Origin: Sordariomycetes sp. S80-01Y
Taxonomy: Eukaryota; Ascomycota; Sordariomycetes
NCBI GenBank assembly: GCA_037042185.1
Contig: JAXQJY010000028.1
Location: 2,542,001-2,606,000, forward strand
DNA length: 64,000 nt
Direction: 5' to 3'
Shown here in pieces: positions 23,708 through 34,169 of this stretch. Under the pieces are notes generated by a model. The model saw nothing but the letters and a program-made list of their open reading frames with translations. It did no database searches and was not told the origin of the DNA. The first letter of the stretch is position 1. Each line of letters starts with the position of its first letter. Made by a program: the position numbers and the translations under genes.

Positions 23708-24385
23708 CTACACGAAGCATACCTTGCCCATGTAGCTAGTGATGTGGAAGTTAGCCTCAGAGGGCGGGTTCCAAGCACCAAGCTCCTGGTCAGGGAACGT
23801 CTCCGGGCTGGTGATGGTGCGCAGGAACTGCATCCTCCACTTTGTACCCTTGGCCTGACCCTTCTTGACATTAAAGAACGCCAGCGGAATAGTCGCCTCG
23901 CTCACCCACGTCTCTGCCTCCTTATCCAGCGTGGTCTTGGCTTGGAGACCGTCGGCCGCGGGGTCCGAGACAAACATGTGGTCAAACGGCGCGCCTTCCG
24001 CTCGGACCTCACTGGGGTTGTAGATGAAGGCCTGATAGGTTGCGTTGTTGGGGTTGATTTCATACTCGAAGTAGGTCTGGGGGTCATCGGTGCCCTTGTA
24101 GATGAAGGCCTCCATGACTTCGTACGCCCAGATGTCGTCGTTGGTGCCTTGGTCCGGGTCGAAGTAGAAATTGGTCTCGTTGTAAGCCGTGAAGGTGAAT
24201 TCCATGGCCGTGTCGGTGTAGCATAGGTCGACCTGGGTGAGAGCGAAGTCGGAGGTCTGGTCCGGCACACGGCCGTTGTAGGTAACGGTGCCTTTGTCAG
24301 GGCATGCTGGCACCGACAGTGAGGGTACCTTGGTCGCAGATGCAACGGCTGAGAGGCCGCCGAGGGCGAGGATCGTGTTGCGCAT
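23708..24385 (-). CDS. Secreted CBM9/DOMON-like carbohydrate-binding-fold protein
   Basis: A single exon of 225 aa starting at ATG 24385. A second in-frame ATG ten codons upstream is less likely, because starting at MRNTILALGGLSAVASA gives a clean signal peptide. The mature protein has VPACPDKGTVTYNG, then TQVDLCYTDTAMEFTFTAYN. A DIWAYEVMEAFIY segment follows, then YFEYEINPNNATYQAFIYNP. This matches the beta-sandwich of CBM9-like/DOMON modules that bind sugars or heme. No catalytic domain is attached. Such stand-alone proteins are common in ascomycete secretomes, but their ligand is unknown. The C-terminus HITSYMGKVCFV fits the end of the fold. TTTAAA lies about 70 bp upstream. Confidence 0.82.
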   Translation of the reverse strand: MRNTILALGGLSAVASATKVPSLSVPACPDKGTVTYNGRVPDQTSDFALTQVDLCYTDTAMEFTFTAYNETNFYFDPDQGTNDDIWAYEVMEAFIYKGTDDPQTYFEYEINPNNATYQAFIYNPSEVRAEGAPFDHMFVSDPAADGLQAKTTLDKEAETWVSEATIPLAFFNVKKGQAKGTKWRMQFLRTITSPETFPDQELGAWNPPSEANFHITSYMGKVCFV

Positions 24386-25329
24386 AATGTTTGCGGGAAG
24401 AGTCCACGGGAGCAATGTTGTGCCATCTTCTCGAAATCCAGGGTCTTACGATGCTTTAAATACCAGCACTGGTATGCAGTGAGACACTAACACGCGCCAG
24501 TAAGCCTCTGCCCCAGGACCCTTTGGACGGCGTTGCAACGGTCAATCAGAGGCTTGGACCAGGGGTGCGATGAGCAGTGCAACGTTGAATTTCAGCAAAG
24601 TCCCGACGGATTTGGATGAGGAGAGGATTTCCCCAAGATTCCCCATGGCGGGCTGATGCATTTTTACAAGGGTCATGCATGTTTGCTCCCAAGTCAGCTT
24701 CTTGATTGGAGCTCACAGCATTGATGTCGACGCCGCAATGCCCATCGCGTCTGGGGCGGCTCCCAAAGGCCACGCGGCTGTTGACAAGCTCCCTGTGGCC
24801 CATCAGTAGCATCCCCGGGTAGATGGCTGCAATCGCGAGCTCTCCGCCGTCTTGTGTTACCTTCTCCTCCAAGCACTGATCTGTGCTTCCCCAATCTTGC
24901 AAGGGGGGGCTGGACCCATCACGCTTGTTGCCACCACGCGCGCTATCGGACTCCGCAATAACCCACAGGGTTCCAGGGCTAATAGAGCCGTCTCCCTCCG
25001 GCAGAGAGTCGCGGTGAGATCCTCGAAAGCCTGCTCACTCTTGGTTGCTCGTGGGCTTACGTTGGCCACTACGACACGCTTTCTACCAAGGCTGCGAAGA
25101 CGATGCAGGCCGAAAGGCGGATCTGGCAGTTCAGCAAACAAATTTCGCTTATCAGACACCCTCGTATCTGCTAGTCCCGGAACCATGTGGGATCGTGTGG
25201 ACTGCCCGAACAGACGCCCCAGTGGGATCCGCACGCATCGATAATCTCCGCTAGGAGTTTTTCCCAGATCGCGAGCTCGTGTCGCGACCATGAACTCTTC
25301 AACTCCTTCTCTCTCGCAGCCGACTGCCC
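24386..25329. other. Divergent intergenic region, no gene seen
   Basis: This lies upstream of both the CBM9-like gene and the CE5 esterase gene. The open frames here are short and lack recognisable domains. Confidence 0.5.
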
Positions 25330-26393
25330 ATGATGAGATTCAGCAGACTCGCGCCGGCAGCCTTTGCCCTGGGCGCTGCCTCTCAAGAGACGGGCTCGGA
25401 CAAGTGCGAGGATGTTCACGTCTTTCTCGCTCGCGGCAACAACGAGCCCTACCCCGGTCGCCAAGGGAAACTCGTTGATGCCATCTGCTCCGGCCTGTCC
25501 AGCTGCGACTACGAGGATATTCAGTTCTACAACCCGCTTCCAGCGCCGTACTGCGACTCGGTCACTGAGGGCGCCGCCAACGGCATCAAGCAAATCACTG
25601 CGTACAACGAACGGTGTCCCGACACAAAACTCGTTGTCAGCGGGTACAGCCAGGGGGGTCAGGTAGTCGGGGACATACTCGGCGGAGGTGGCGGGACGCT
25701 GTTCGAGGACTGCCAGCAGAAGAGCAATGAGGGATTGGATGCGGACACGAAGCCCGGCAATGCTAGTAAGTCTAGGCGACGCGAACGTGGAGAAGGTGTG
25801 CTGACGAGATCGCAGTCGTCGCTGCGCTCATCTTCGGAGACGTGAGGCACACGGCTGGTCAGTCCTTCAACGTGGAGAGTGGCTCCGGCAGCGATGGCAT
25901 CTTCCCGCGGCCCGGAGATCAGTTGGCGAATCTGAACAAGTACGGGGATGCGCTTCGAGACTATTGCGTTTCGACAGACCCGATCTGCGCCGGAGGCGAT
26001 GTTGTGGATGACCATCTAAACTACTTTAACGTGTTTACCCAGGATGTCGCATCCTGGGTCCAGGAGAGGGTCGGGGATGAGAGTCCCTCATCGACTTCTT
26101 CTGCCAGCACAAGCTCTACCACAGCTGATGAGACTTCCACGACGCTTACTTCCACTTCAACAAGTGGTGAGGACGAGGAAACCACAATGTCGATGACTGC
26201 CACTGCCACCACTACGACGACAGCCACAACTTCTGAAGAGACGACCACCTCTACTGCGGATGAAGATGGGTCAGAAACCGAGACCGAAAGTCCATCAGCG
26301 ACAGAGACTGGCGACAACGGCACGATGCAGCTACAGGCCGGGAGCTCTGTGGCGCTTCTTTGTGCCGGGCTCGCACTCTTCGGCTTGTCGTGA
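25330..26393 (+). CDS. Carbohydrate esterase family 5 (cutinase/acetylxylan esterase), probably GPI-anchored
   Basis: Exons 25330-25765 and 25816-26393 give 337 aa. The N-terminus MMRFSRLAPAAFALGAASQ is a short signal peptide. The alpha/beta-hydrolase core has EDVHVFLARGNNEPYPGRQ, the nucleophile elbow LVVSGYSQGGQVVGD, CVSTDPICAGGD with the catalytic Asp, and VDDHLNYF with the His. Paired Cys residues are typical of CE5. About 90 residues of Ser/Thr/Glu-rich linker follow. The C-terminus is a hydrophobic tail (LQAGSSVALLCAGLALFGLS) that looks like a GPI-attachment signal. The enzyme would hydrolyse cutin or acetyl-xylan esters at the cell surface. Cutinase versus acetylxylan esterase is not settled by eye. 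Confidence 0.88.
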
Positions 26394-26491
26394 TTGCTCC
26401 CTCAGGCCCAAGCTGCACGATGAAAGTCCATACGACGACCACTGTACCAATGGCCAGCGGCTTCGCAAATTTAATTGGAAATGTAGATACT

Positions 26492-28005
26492 CTAGTAATC
26501 ATAATTCTTCAAAGCTCCATTTTTGGAGGAACCATTCGTGCTTCCATTTGAGACACGCCCACCGCTTTCGAGCAGCTCATCAATCATGAGCTGACAGCAG
26601 CCCAAATACCTTGTGCTGTCGCACAGCTCCGCTACCTCGCTCGACTTCAGGTGCTTGACCACTTCGGGCACATTCTCCAAAGACTCCTGTAGCGAGAGAT
26701 TGCCATCCACCGCTGCAACGCATGCCTTGTACACGATCTCGTGCGCCTCCTGTCGGCCTACGTGCTTGGCCAGATCCATCATCACGGCCTCCGCGACGAT
26801 GAGGCCCCTTGTCGACTCGAGATTTGCCAACATTGCATCCGCATGGACGCTCAGTCCGGAGAGAGCGAAGTCAGCCTGATGCAACGATCCGACGGCCGAG
26901 ATGAAGGCTGTTGGGAGGGACTGCCATTCCAAATGCCACGGACCGGAGGCTCGCTCAAAGTCCGAGATCATGCCGTCCAGGACGAGGCCTGCCTGCGCTC
27001 TGAGGATCTTGGATTGGGCGAGGATGACTTCGCTTGATATGGGGTTCCGCTTCTGGGGCATGGTTGACGATGCACCGCGATGAGGCACATATGGCTCGGC
27101 AACCTTACTTGGTCAGTTCTGCTCGGACAATCGATGAAAGAGATGGCTCACCTCATTCAGCTCGTTCGAGCACATGAACATCAAGTCCAGCGCGATCTTC
27201 CCCAAGCTGCCACCCACAAGAGCCAGGAAGTTGACTATCTCAGCCACGTTGTCCCTCGCAACGTGCCATGTGACCACCGGATCCTTCAGCCCCAAGATCA
27301 CAGCGAGCCTCTTCCTCACCCGTATCCCAGCATCTGAACCTCCCAACGAAGCGAGTGTTCCCGCAGCGCCCCCGAACTGCACCAGCAAACATCTTTCCTT
27401 GATCTGAGTGAGCCTTTCAACGCTCCTACGAAGACCAGCCAGCCAAACTGCACACTTGTAGCCGAAGGTGATTGGTAGCGCATGCTGGAGATGTGTGCGG
27501 CCTGCCATTGGGGTGTCTCTGTACTTGACGCACATCTTCTCCAGGGTTGCAACAACCCTGGACAGAAGTCGTTCGATGATGGCGAGGCCCGATTTGCACT
27601 GGAGGACCGACGCTAGATCCATGATATCTTGCGTTGTTGCGCCCCAGTGTATGTATCCCGCTACTTGGTCAGCTTCGTGGCCCCAAAGAGGATATCGTTT
27701 AGCGAACATTGTTCTTCTGGCACCCACCCTGACATCTGCTCGACGAGGGGCAAAACAGGATATCCAACAATTTCAGTTCTGGCCGCCAATTGCTTCCAGT
27801 CGATGTGCTCCACGCTTGAGTGGGCGCGAATCTTGGCCGTGGTCCCAGCTGGAATTACTCCTTCGTCCTCCTCGGCCTGAGCCAGGGCGCACTCGGCTTC
27901 AATCATGTTGGCGACATATTTGTGCTCTGAGAAGCATTCGCGGACCTCAGCGGTCCCGAAGATGTTCCCAAAGAGGACGGAGTCGTACACGGTAGCGGCG
28001 GACAT
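26492..28005 (-). CDS. Fumarase-superfamily lyase, 3-carboxy-cis,cis-muconate cycloisomerase-like (PcaB type)
   Basis: Three exons (28005-27708, 27660-27152, 27103-26492) give 472 aa. It has YDSVLFGNIFGTAEVRE at the start and VEQMSGWVPEEQSGYIHWG across junction 1. Later come GATTQDIMDLASVLQ, the MAGRTHLQHALPITFGYK catalytic His region, and the superfamily signature GASSTMPQKRNPISSE. The arrangement fits PcaB/adenylosuccinate-lyase-like enzymes; PcaB cyclises 3-carboxymuconate in the protocatechuate branch of the beta-ketoadipate pathway. Intron 1 (47 nt) uses a weak donor GTTCGC. I chose it because it restores the expected spacing before YIHWG. The tail is Gly/Ser/Asn-rich. The gene is divergent from an MFS permease. 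Family is firm, exact substrate moderate. Confidence 0.82.
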
Positions 28006-28495
28006 ATCTAGTTCAATTCGAAGATGTGGTGCTGGCGTCTTTTCTCGGCCGGGGCTCTGTCACCTTAAGAGTCAACAAGGAAGTCTGGACAGGCGGATGG
28101 AATCTTTCCGACGCCACGGCGCCTCTTCATCTCATCCTTGCATTCATATCCTTATCCCGTCTTTCGCCCCGATGTCGCGGACGGAATAGCGGGGATCCAG
28201 CAACCCATCGCCGTCTTATCCCGCCCTACGCCGCGCTATCCCGTCGGCGTAACGGCTTAGCGGGCAAATACGACCAGGTTGGATAGCCTCCTCTCCGCAC
28301 TTCTCCCCAGGATTGACCGGACTAATTGTGGTTCTATAGTCCGCGGGGATCCCACATGGCCTTGATGAATCGTGTTCCGATATTGAGGTGAAGGATGGCA
28401 GGGCTAGGTATATAGAGGTCTCCCATTCCGCCTCTAACTGCGTCCAGCACAGCTCCCCAAGAACTCTCGGCCACTCCCATTCCAAGACGCCCACC
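28006..28495. promoter_or_regulatory. Bidirectional promoter with repeated TATCCCG boxes
   Basis: This 490-bp region separates the cycloisomerase-like gene from the MFS gene. It carries three same-direction copies of a YTATCCCGYC element: TTATCCCGTC at 28152-28161, TTATCCCGCC at 28216-28225 and CTATCCCGTC at 28236-28245. Looser GCGGG-containing copies occur in the opposite sense near 28187-28195 and 28257-28264. The elements combine a GATA core (TTATC) with a CGG triplet on the complement. A TATATAG at 28409-28415 lies about 85 bp before the MFS start. These are candidate operators for a pathway-specific Zn2Cys6 factor, or sites for a GATA-type nitrogen regulator. Confidence 0.6.
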
Positions 28496-30049
28496 ATGGA
28501 AAACCATCAACGCCCAACGACAGCCGACAGCAAGAAGGGTGCGGAGTCTATTATCCATGAGGAGAAGCAGATGGCAGGGCATCCCGCCAATGCTCTTGGT
28601 GACTACTCTGGTGCTGTTGCGAAGACCGACCCTGCTGAAATAGCACTTGTACACAAACTGGACAGAATGATCATGGTAAGCAACTCTAAACCAATTAAGA
28701 GATTTATCTAACAGAAAAATAGCCTATCCTTTGGGCCATGTACTTTCTGAATTACCTCGACCGCAACGCGCTTCCCCAAGCACGCCTCAACACCCTCGAG
28801 CGGGACTTGAACCTCAAAGGCGTCCAGTACAACACTGCCATATCAATTCTCTTCGTCGGCTACCTACTTATGCAAATTCCTTCCAACATGTTCCTGACTC
28901 GAACTCGCCCCTCAATCTACTTGTCCTGCTGTATGATTGGGTGGGCCGCTGTCTCAGCAGCCACTGCCGGTGTCACCAGCTATTCCGGACTTGTTGCTTG
29001 TCGTTTCTTCCTCGGCTTCGTCGAAGCTCCGTTCTATCCTGGAGCACTGTACCTTCTGTCTATCTTCTACACCCGAAAGGAGCTTGCAACTCGCATCTCG
29101 ATCCTCTACACAGGCCAAGTGGTTAGCACAGGATGTTCAGGTCTCATCGCTGCCGCAACATTCTCAACGCTGGACCAAGTTCGGGGCATCGCAGGATGGC
29201 AATGGCTGTTCATCATTGAAGGGTCAGTTACCGCCCTGGTAGCGATCTTCGGCTTTTTCCTGCTGCCGGATGATCCCAGCCAGACAAGATGGCTCACCCC
29301 TGAAGAGCGAGCTTTGTGTGCTGAGCGCATCAAGCGTGACACAGTAGGACAGAAGGAAAGGGGTTCCACGTGGGATGGCTTAAAGCAAGCTCTGTCTGAC
29401 CCGCGGACTTGGCTTTTCTGTCTCATGCAGAACACGCACATCAGTGCTTGTTCGTTCAATAACTTCTTCCCCACCATTGTTCGCGAGATGTAAGCCACCT
29501 CTTCCATGAATCGAACAAAATTTGACAAGTTACAGGGGCTTTGAGTCGACTACTGCACTCCTGCTAACCGCTCCACCTTACTTCGTGTCCGGTATCCTGG
29601 GAATCCCCTTCGCATGGTCGTCCGGCCGCTTCAACGAGCGAACATTACATGTTACCGCCGGTCTCTTGTTGGCAATCGTGGGATTCGCCATTTCAGTGGG
29701 TACGACAAACTCTGCGGCTCGCTACGCATCGACCTTCTTGTACGCAACAGGTGCCTACGGAGTGGGCTCAGTCATCCTTGGCTGGGTCAGCGGAACATTG
29801 TCGCAAACGCCAGAAAAGAAGGCTGTGGCATATTCCCTGGTAAATGTGACGGCGAATTTGGCCTACATCTACTGCGCATACCTGTGGCCCAGCAGCGACG
29901 GGCCGGTGTACACCATGGGGTTCTCGGCTATGATCGCGTTCGCCGCTGTTAGCATTGCGTGTGCCTGGGCGATGAGGGCGTGGCTCAAGAGAACTAACAA
30001 GAAAATTCGGGCAAACGAGGACGAGAGCACAGCTCTGTATGCTTACTAG
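28496..30049 (+). CDS. MFS permease, Dal5/vitamin-organic anion family
   Basis: Exons 28496-28675, 28723-29489 and 29536-30049 give 486 aa. The start was placed at ATG 28496 (CCACCATGG context) because an upstream in-frame ATG lies at or before the TATA-proximal region. The protein begins with a hydrophilic N-terminus and a DPAEIALVHKLDRMIM segment. TM1 reads PILWAMYFLNYLDRNALPQA, the Dal5-family pattern. GFVEAPFYPGALYLLS and YTRKELATRISILY are further family signatures. Twelve TM helices are consistent with the hydropathy. It should import an organic anion. Sharing a promoter with a 3-carboxymuconate cycloisomerase-like enzyme suggests an aromatic acid or a related ring-cleavage substrate. 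That link is inference from context. Confidence 0.9.
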
Positions 30050-30479
30050 GGAAGTCTGCATAGATACTTGCAAATATGTGGTCTTTGATCCCTGGTCTTT
30101 GACAATGGGGGCGAGGCGAAGAATGGACCACTTCACTTGGTTGTGACCCTCAGATGGCAACATAAAGAAAGCCGATACAGCCCATAGCTTCTTCAAGATA
30201 CTTCCAAAAGATTTAAGTGTTGGTTTGGTTCATTTTGCCCTAGCCAAGCATTCTCTACCGTGAACATACCCTATTCGAACTCGCAGCACCGGGGACAGCC
30301 GTCCTGCGTGCCGACCCCACGTGAGGATTTACAGGAAGCCACCAGAGAACTGGATTTGCCCTGACTCAATGGAACTTAGACTTTCCATCTCATCTCCACA
30401 ACCTCAACCTGTCGTCCCATTTCGGTACTTGAGTTCATTCCTGGCAACATTTTCGTTTCTGCCAAAATTTACGGGGTGT
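30050..30479. other. Intergenic region upstream of Zn2Cys6 regulator
   Basis: About 430 bp without supported coding sequence. An open frame upstream of the chosen regulator start (from ATG 30321) is in frame with it. It would add 53 mostly hydrophobic or unstructured residues that do not look like a regulator N-terminus. Confidence 0.45.
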
Positions 30480-32835
30480 ATGGTGTGTCAGGCCTGGTCT
30501 GAGCAAAGTTCTTGCAGCCGTCATGTCGAGCCCCGGGGAGGTTACATCAGGTCGTCGAGTACCGGGCCAAACATGGTGAAGCTCAACCTCTTCTAGCGGG
30601 ACCTCTGAATGATTGGAACTGACTTGAATTTCAGTGATAGGTGCCGTCGGTATGAAATCTCACTCCAATTGATAGCATGCACCCAAGCTCTAGGCTCACA
30701 ACACCAGGCGAAAGATCCGATGCTCTGGCGACGAACTCGAGGTGAGCAAAGAGGCTCCAACCAACATTGAACAATGGACATTGACTGGATAGTGCAACGC
30801 ATGCTATTTGGCTGGAGTCGCCTGCGAAAGCAGCGTACGTCTTAAAAGGAACAGGAAACGTAAAAGGTAGGAGGTTGCAACTCAACGCAGAACGATAGCG
30901 CAGCCACTTACAGAGACAAAGCTACTATGAAAGCGAGGGTGTAGAGCAACGGAGGCTGCTTTCCAACGCTCACCATGGGAGTTTGGGCGCCTCAGTTCAA
31001 TTTCAGGACGGGAGCACCCCGCAAAGCGAGCTCCAGCTACGGCCTGGAGCGAGCGCATCACTGGTACCAAGCGCAGCAAGAAACTCATTGGACAAGCTAC
31101 CGCAAGGCTTAACAGAACACAGCTTCGACACACCAAGTGCGGCTCCTACAGGCTCAAAAGCTCCTGAAAAGCAGGCAGAGCCGGTCATAGGGCACATGGG
31201 AAGGCTCGTGGTCGACGACAGCCAGATTGCAATGTTCGCCGGGTCTTCGACTGGTGTTCATTTCATCCACCAAGCAGAGCAACAACTACAAATGCAGCAT
31301 ATGCACAACGAGACTCTGCCTGCGAGTGCCTATGGTATTTATGGACATCGAATTTGGTCTTCGCTGAGCACTCCTGATCCTCCCCTTATTTCTTTGGTGC
31401 GGCAATTGCCTGAGAATACGGGCAGTATACTCGAGAGTACCGTTGATCGCTGGACCCCGATCTATCCTGTGATCCACAAACCATCAATTGTGGAAGCTTA
31501 CAACATGTTAATCAGTGGATCTACTGATGCCGATGGGGGCCGTGGGATCTTGTTATACCAGATTCTCGCACTTCTCGCGCTGGGAACTTTGGGTCAAGCT
31601 GACGCTTGCTTGTCGGAGCATCTTCACTTTCATTGCCAGTCTGAAGCCTACTACCAAATGTCGACCTCCCTCGTCGACCACGTGTTCGAGAAGCCTTGCC
31701 TCAGCAGCCTGCAGGGGCTAGTGCTGATCCAAATATATTTGCAACTCACAACCCGATACTCGTTGGCTTCGCATCTCGGAGGCATAGCAGCCCGCATGGC
31801 ACAGAACCTTGGACTGCACAGGCACTCGGATCGTTTCAAGTTTGACCCCTTGGAGACGGAGCTCAGGAGGCGGGTGTGGTGGTGCCAATACGCGCTTGAT
31901 ACGTAAGTCGCACGCTTTTGATTACTTGGGCCCGGCTCAACATCTACAGGTTTTCTAGTGCGTATCACGGAATGCCTCGATTGATAAGGGATCAAGACGT
32001 GGACACGGATCTTCCCAATCGCGTCGATCATGATCTTTTATCCAGGTCCCAAATGGCATTTCCACTGCCTGGGGAAGCAACGCAAGTTGACACTGCGCTT
32101 CTCTCCTTCAGGCTAGCGAGAATCTTTGGCCAGATTCTAGAGAAGCTATACACGACCACACAACGACGTGGTGGGGTGGCGAAGATTGCCCAGTTTCAAA
32201 TGGAGCTGGATATGTGGGAGAGGGACTTGCCTGACGGTCGAGAGAACGAAGCTGGGGACATCGCAGCCCGTCGTTCGATGCAAATCCTTTTCCTCCGAGC
32301 CGCCCATTGCCTCGCCACTGTTCAGGTCCACCGTCCGGCCCTTTCATTCACCGCTTCACACTCTCAATTTTCGAAATCACTGGCCATATGCTGTAGCGCT
32401 TCGGCCAAACTCATCGATCTACTCTCGAAGGGGCTCCAGTCGCTTGCTTATGAGCCAAACGATGCTCTCCTTGTTACGCTTTTATACCCGCTTGGCACGC
32501 ACATGTTCTGGCAAGCTGGGTTGACCATTCTCTTCGCCCGATGGAAAGGCCAGCCATTACCAGAAAGTGAAGGAAACGAGACCACTCTCGTCCAGGGCTG
32601 CGTCGAGGCTTTGAGACAGCTTCATCAAGTGACCGGAAATTCTAGGGCTAGCGACATATTGCAGTGTGCCGATGTTCTGGAAGTGCTGAGTCGGAAGACC
32701 TTTACTGGTGCGGACGAGACAGCCTTCTCTGTCGGCACCGACCAACTACAGTGGAACGTCTGGGATTGGCCAATGGCATCAGCCTTGGAGCTGTCAAACA
32801 CGCTTGACTCTATGCCTTTGGACCTGTACATTTGA
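30480..32835 (+). CDS. Zn2Cys6 transcription factor with the zinc cluster split over four tiny exons
   Basis: Model of six exons: 30480-30496 (17 nt), 30635-30649 (15 nt), 30708-30741 (34 nt), 30793-30834 (42 nt), 30914-31902 and 31950-32835, giving 660 aa. Joining the first four gives MVCQACDRCRRRKIRCSGDE, then LECNACYLAGVACESS. That is a complete C-x2-C-x6-C / C-x2-C-x6-C binuclear cluster, so although each exon is tiny the model is strongly supported. The last two exons encode the fungal-specific transcription factor domain (RWTPIYPVIHKPSIVEAYN, ELRRRVWWCQYALDTFSSAY, HGMPRLIRDQDVDTDLP). It acts in the nucleus on CGG-type sites. It lies between the MFS permease and an SDR gene and is a natural candidate regulator of the neighbouring cluster. 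The start at 30480 is chosen; an in-frame ATG at 30321 is possible. Confidence 0.82.
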
Positions 32836-33095
32836 GCTTTTCGTCATATTGGGAATGTGGCATCGTCCCAGACCCGAGCTTCGAAAGGGAAAGGATGCCT
32901 GTAACTAGGGAAATAAACTTCGCCATCCTTAATGGAATGATTTCAAGATCTCGGCTTGCATTATTCACAGCCACGAGGATCGCTTTGTTCTCTGTTGAAC
33001 ACGGCTTTCAGGTCTTTGGATTATAACAGCGATCAAGTCAACCCCCATACCGAAGTTCACTTCCGCATCCAGGATACGCTGATGGAGGTTTTATC

Positions 33096-34169
33096 CTACA
33101 GCTTTGGCCAGCCCCAGACAGCTTTGTTCCTCAGGAACTCGTGGGCTTCAGTGTCCCCGGCTTCAGCATTGCTCGTCAACATACCGGCTTGAGGTCGCAT
33201 ATCAGGTCCAGGGTCGTTGAAGACTTTGACCTCCCTTGTGTGTTTCGCGCCAACCTCCAGAACGAGGCCACCGCCCTTGTTCGGGTCCTCGACGCACTGT
33301 AGCATCGCTGTGGCCACCTCTTCTGGCGTCACCCAGGCATCCTTGGTCTCGTCCACGTTGGCCAGCTTCTCTTTGTTTTCTAGCCAGAGCGGAGTTCGTA
33401 CAACACCTGGAGCTACAGCATTGACGCGGATCCCGTACTGTTCGATGGGGGCAATTGATCTGACGAAGCCTGAGATCCCAAACTTGCTTGCCCCGTAGAG
33501 GGGAGCCCGGAACACGGGGATTTGCGCTGCCACGCTGGCAATGTGAATGATTCGCTTTGGATTGCCTGGGGACACCTTGGTCGGGGTAGGGTACTTCGCT
33601 GACGTCGTTTCCCGAGGGTAAAGCCAGTTTGATACAGCGATCTGGGTTGCCCTGATGGGGTGTGTCAAATTGATGTCGAGCAACTCTGCAGTCCCGCATC
33701 AGAATCCGCTATATAGGATATCTCGGGTAAACCTACTGTAGTGCCCACCATCTCGTGGGTCTCTGCTCTTTTCGCTGCCTGGAGGGCACCAGAAATTCGA
33801 GGAGTGTGGCTCATACACCCCAGCCCCCGGACAGAGTATGTGGTAGTCACCAAACTCGGCCAAGGCAACCTCGAACATTTGCTCCAAATCAGGCCAAGAC
33901 GTCACGTCAGTCTTGACGAAAACAGCTCGAGGTGAGCTGGTGGTCTCGGAGAACCTGGCGAGTAGCTCGCTCGCTTCTGGCCTTAGGGATAGGTCGGCCA
34001 GGACCACGTTGCATTTCTTGGAAAGAAGAAGCTCCGCAAACGCAAGATTGATGCCTAAGTACTTGTCAGTTCTTGTTCGAAATTACAAGAAGTTCTCGTT
34101 ACCGCTTCCTGCTCCCGTGATGATGCAGGTCTTGCCCGCCACAGAAAAGGGGGCGGACTGTTCAGCCAT
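33096..34169 (-). CDS. Short-chain dehydrogenase/reductase (SDR)
   Basis: Three exons (34169-34103, 34054-33737, 33685-33096) give 324 aa. The N-terminus MAEQSAPFSVAGKTCIITGA continues as GSGIN across intron 1, forming the classical TGxxxGIx cofactor motif. It continues with ELLLSKKCNVVLADLSLRPE (Asp after beta2 suggests NAD preference) and HILCPGAGVYEPHS as the NNAG-equivalent. The catalytic Ser lies in IHIASVAAQIP and the YxxxK motif in APLYGASKFGISG. VNAVAPGVVRTPLW closes the fold. The C-terminal 60 residues are less conserved. It resembles fungal relatives of 15-hydroxyprostaglandin dehydrogenase; the substrate is unknown. The gene converges with the Zn2Cys6 factor, 260 bp away, and could belong to the same catabolic cluster. 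Confidence 0.9.

Noticed and set aside
27661-27707. Reading through the first cycloisomerase intron to an early stop
   Set aside because: This gives a truncated protein, whereas removing the 47-nt intron restores the conserved spacing to YIHWGATTQD.
30321-30479. In-frame N-terminal extension of the Zn2Cys6 factor
   Set aside because: The added residues are hydrophobic and unstructured. A zinc cluster beginning six residues after the Met at 30480 is more typical. It is kept as an alternative only.
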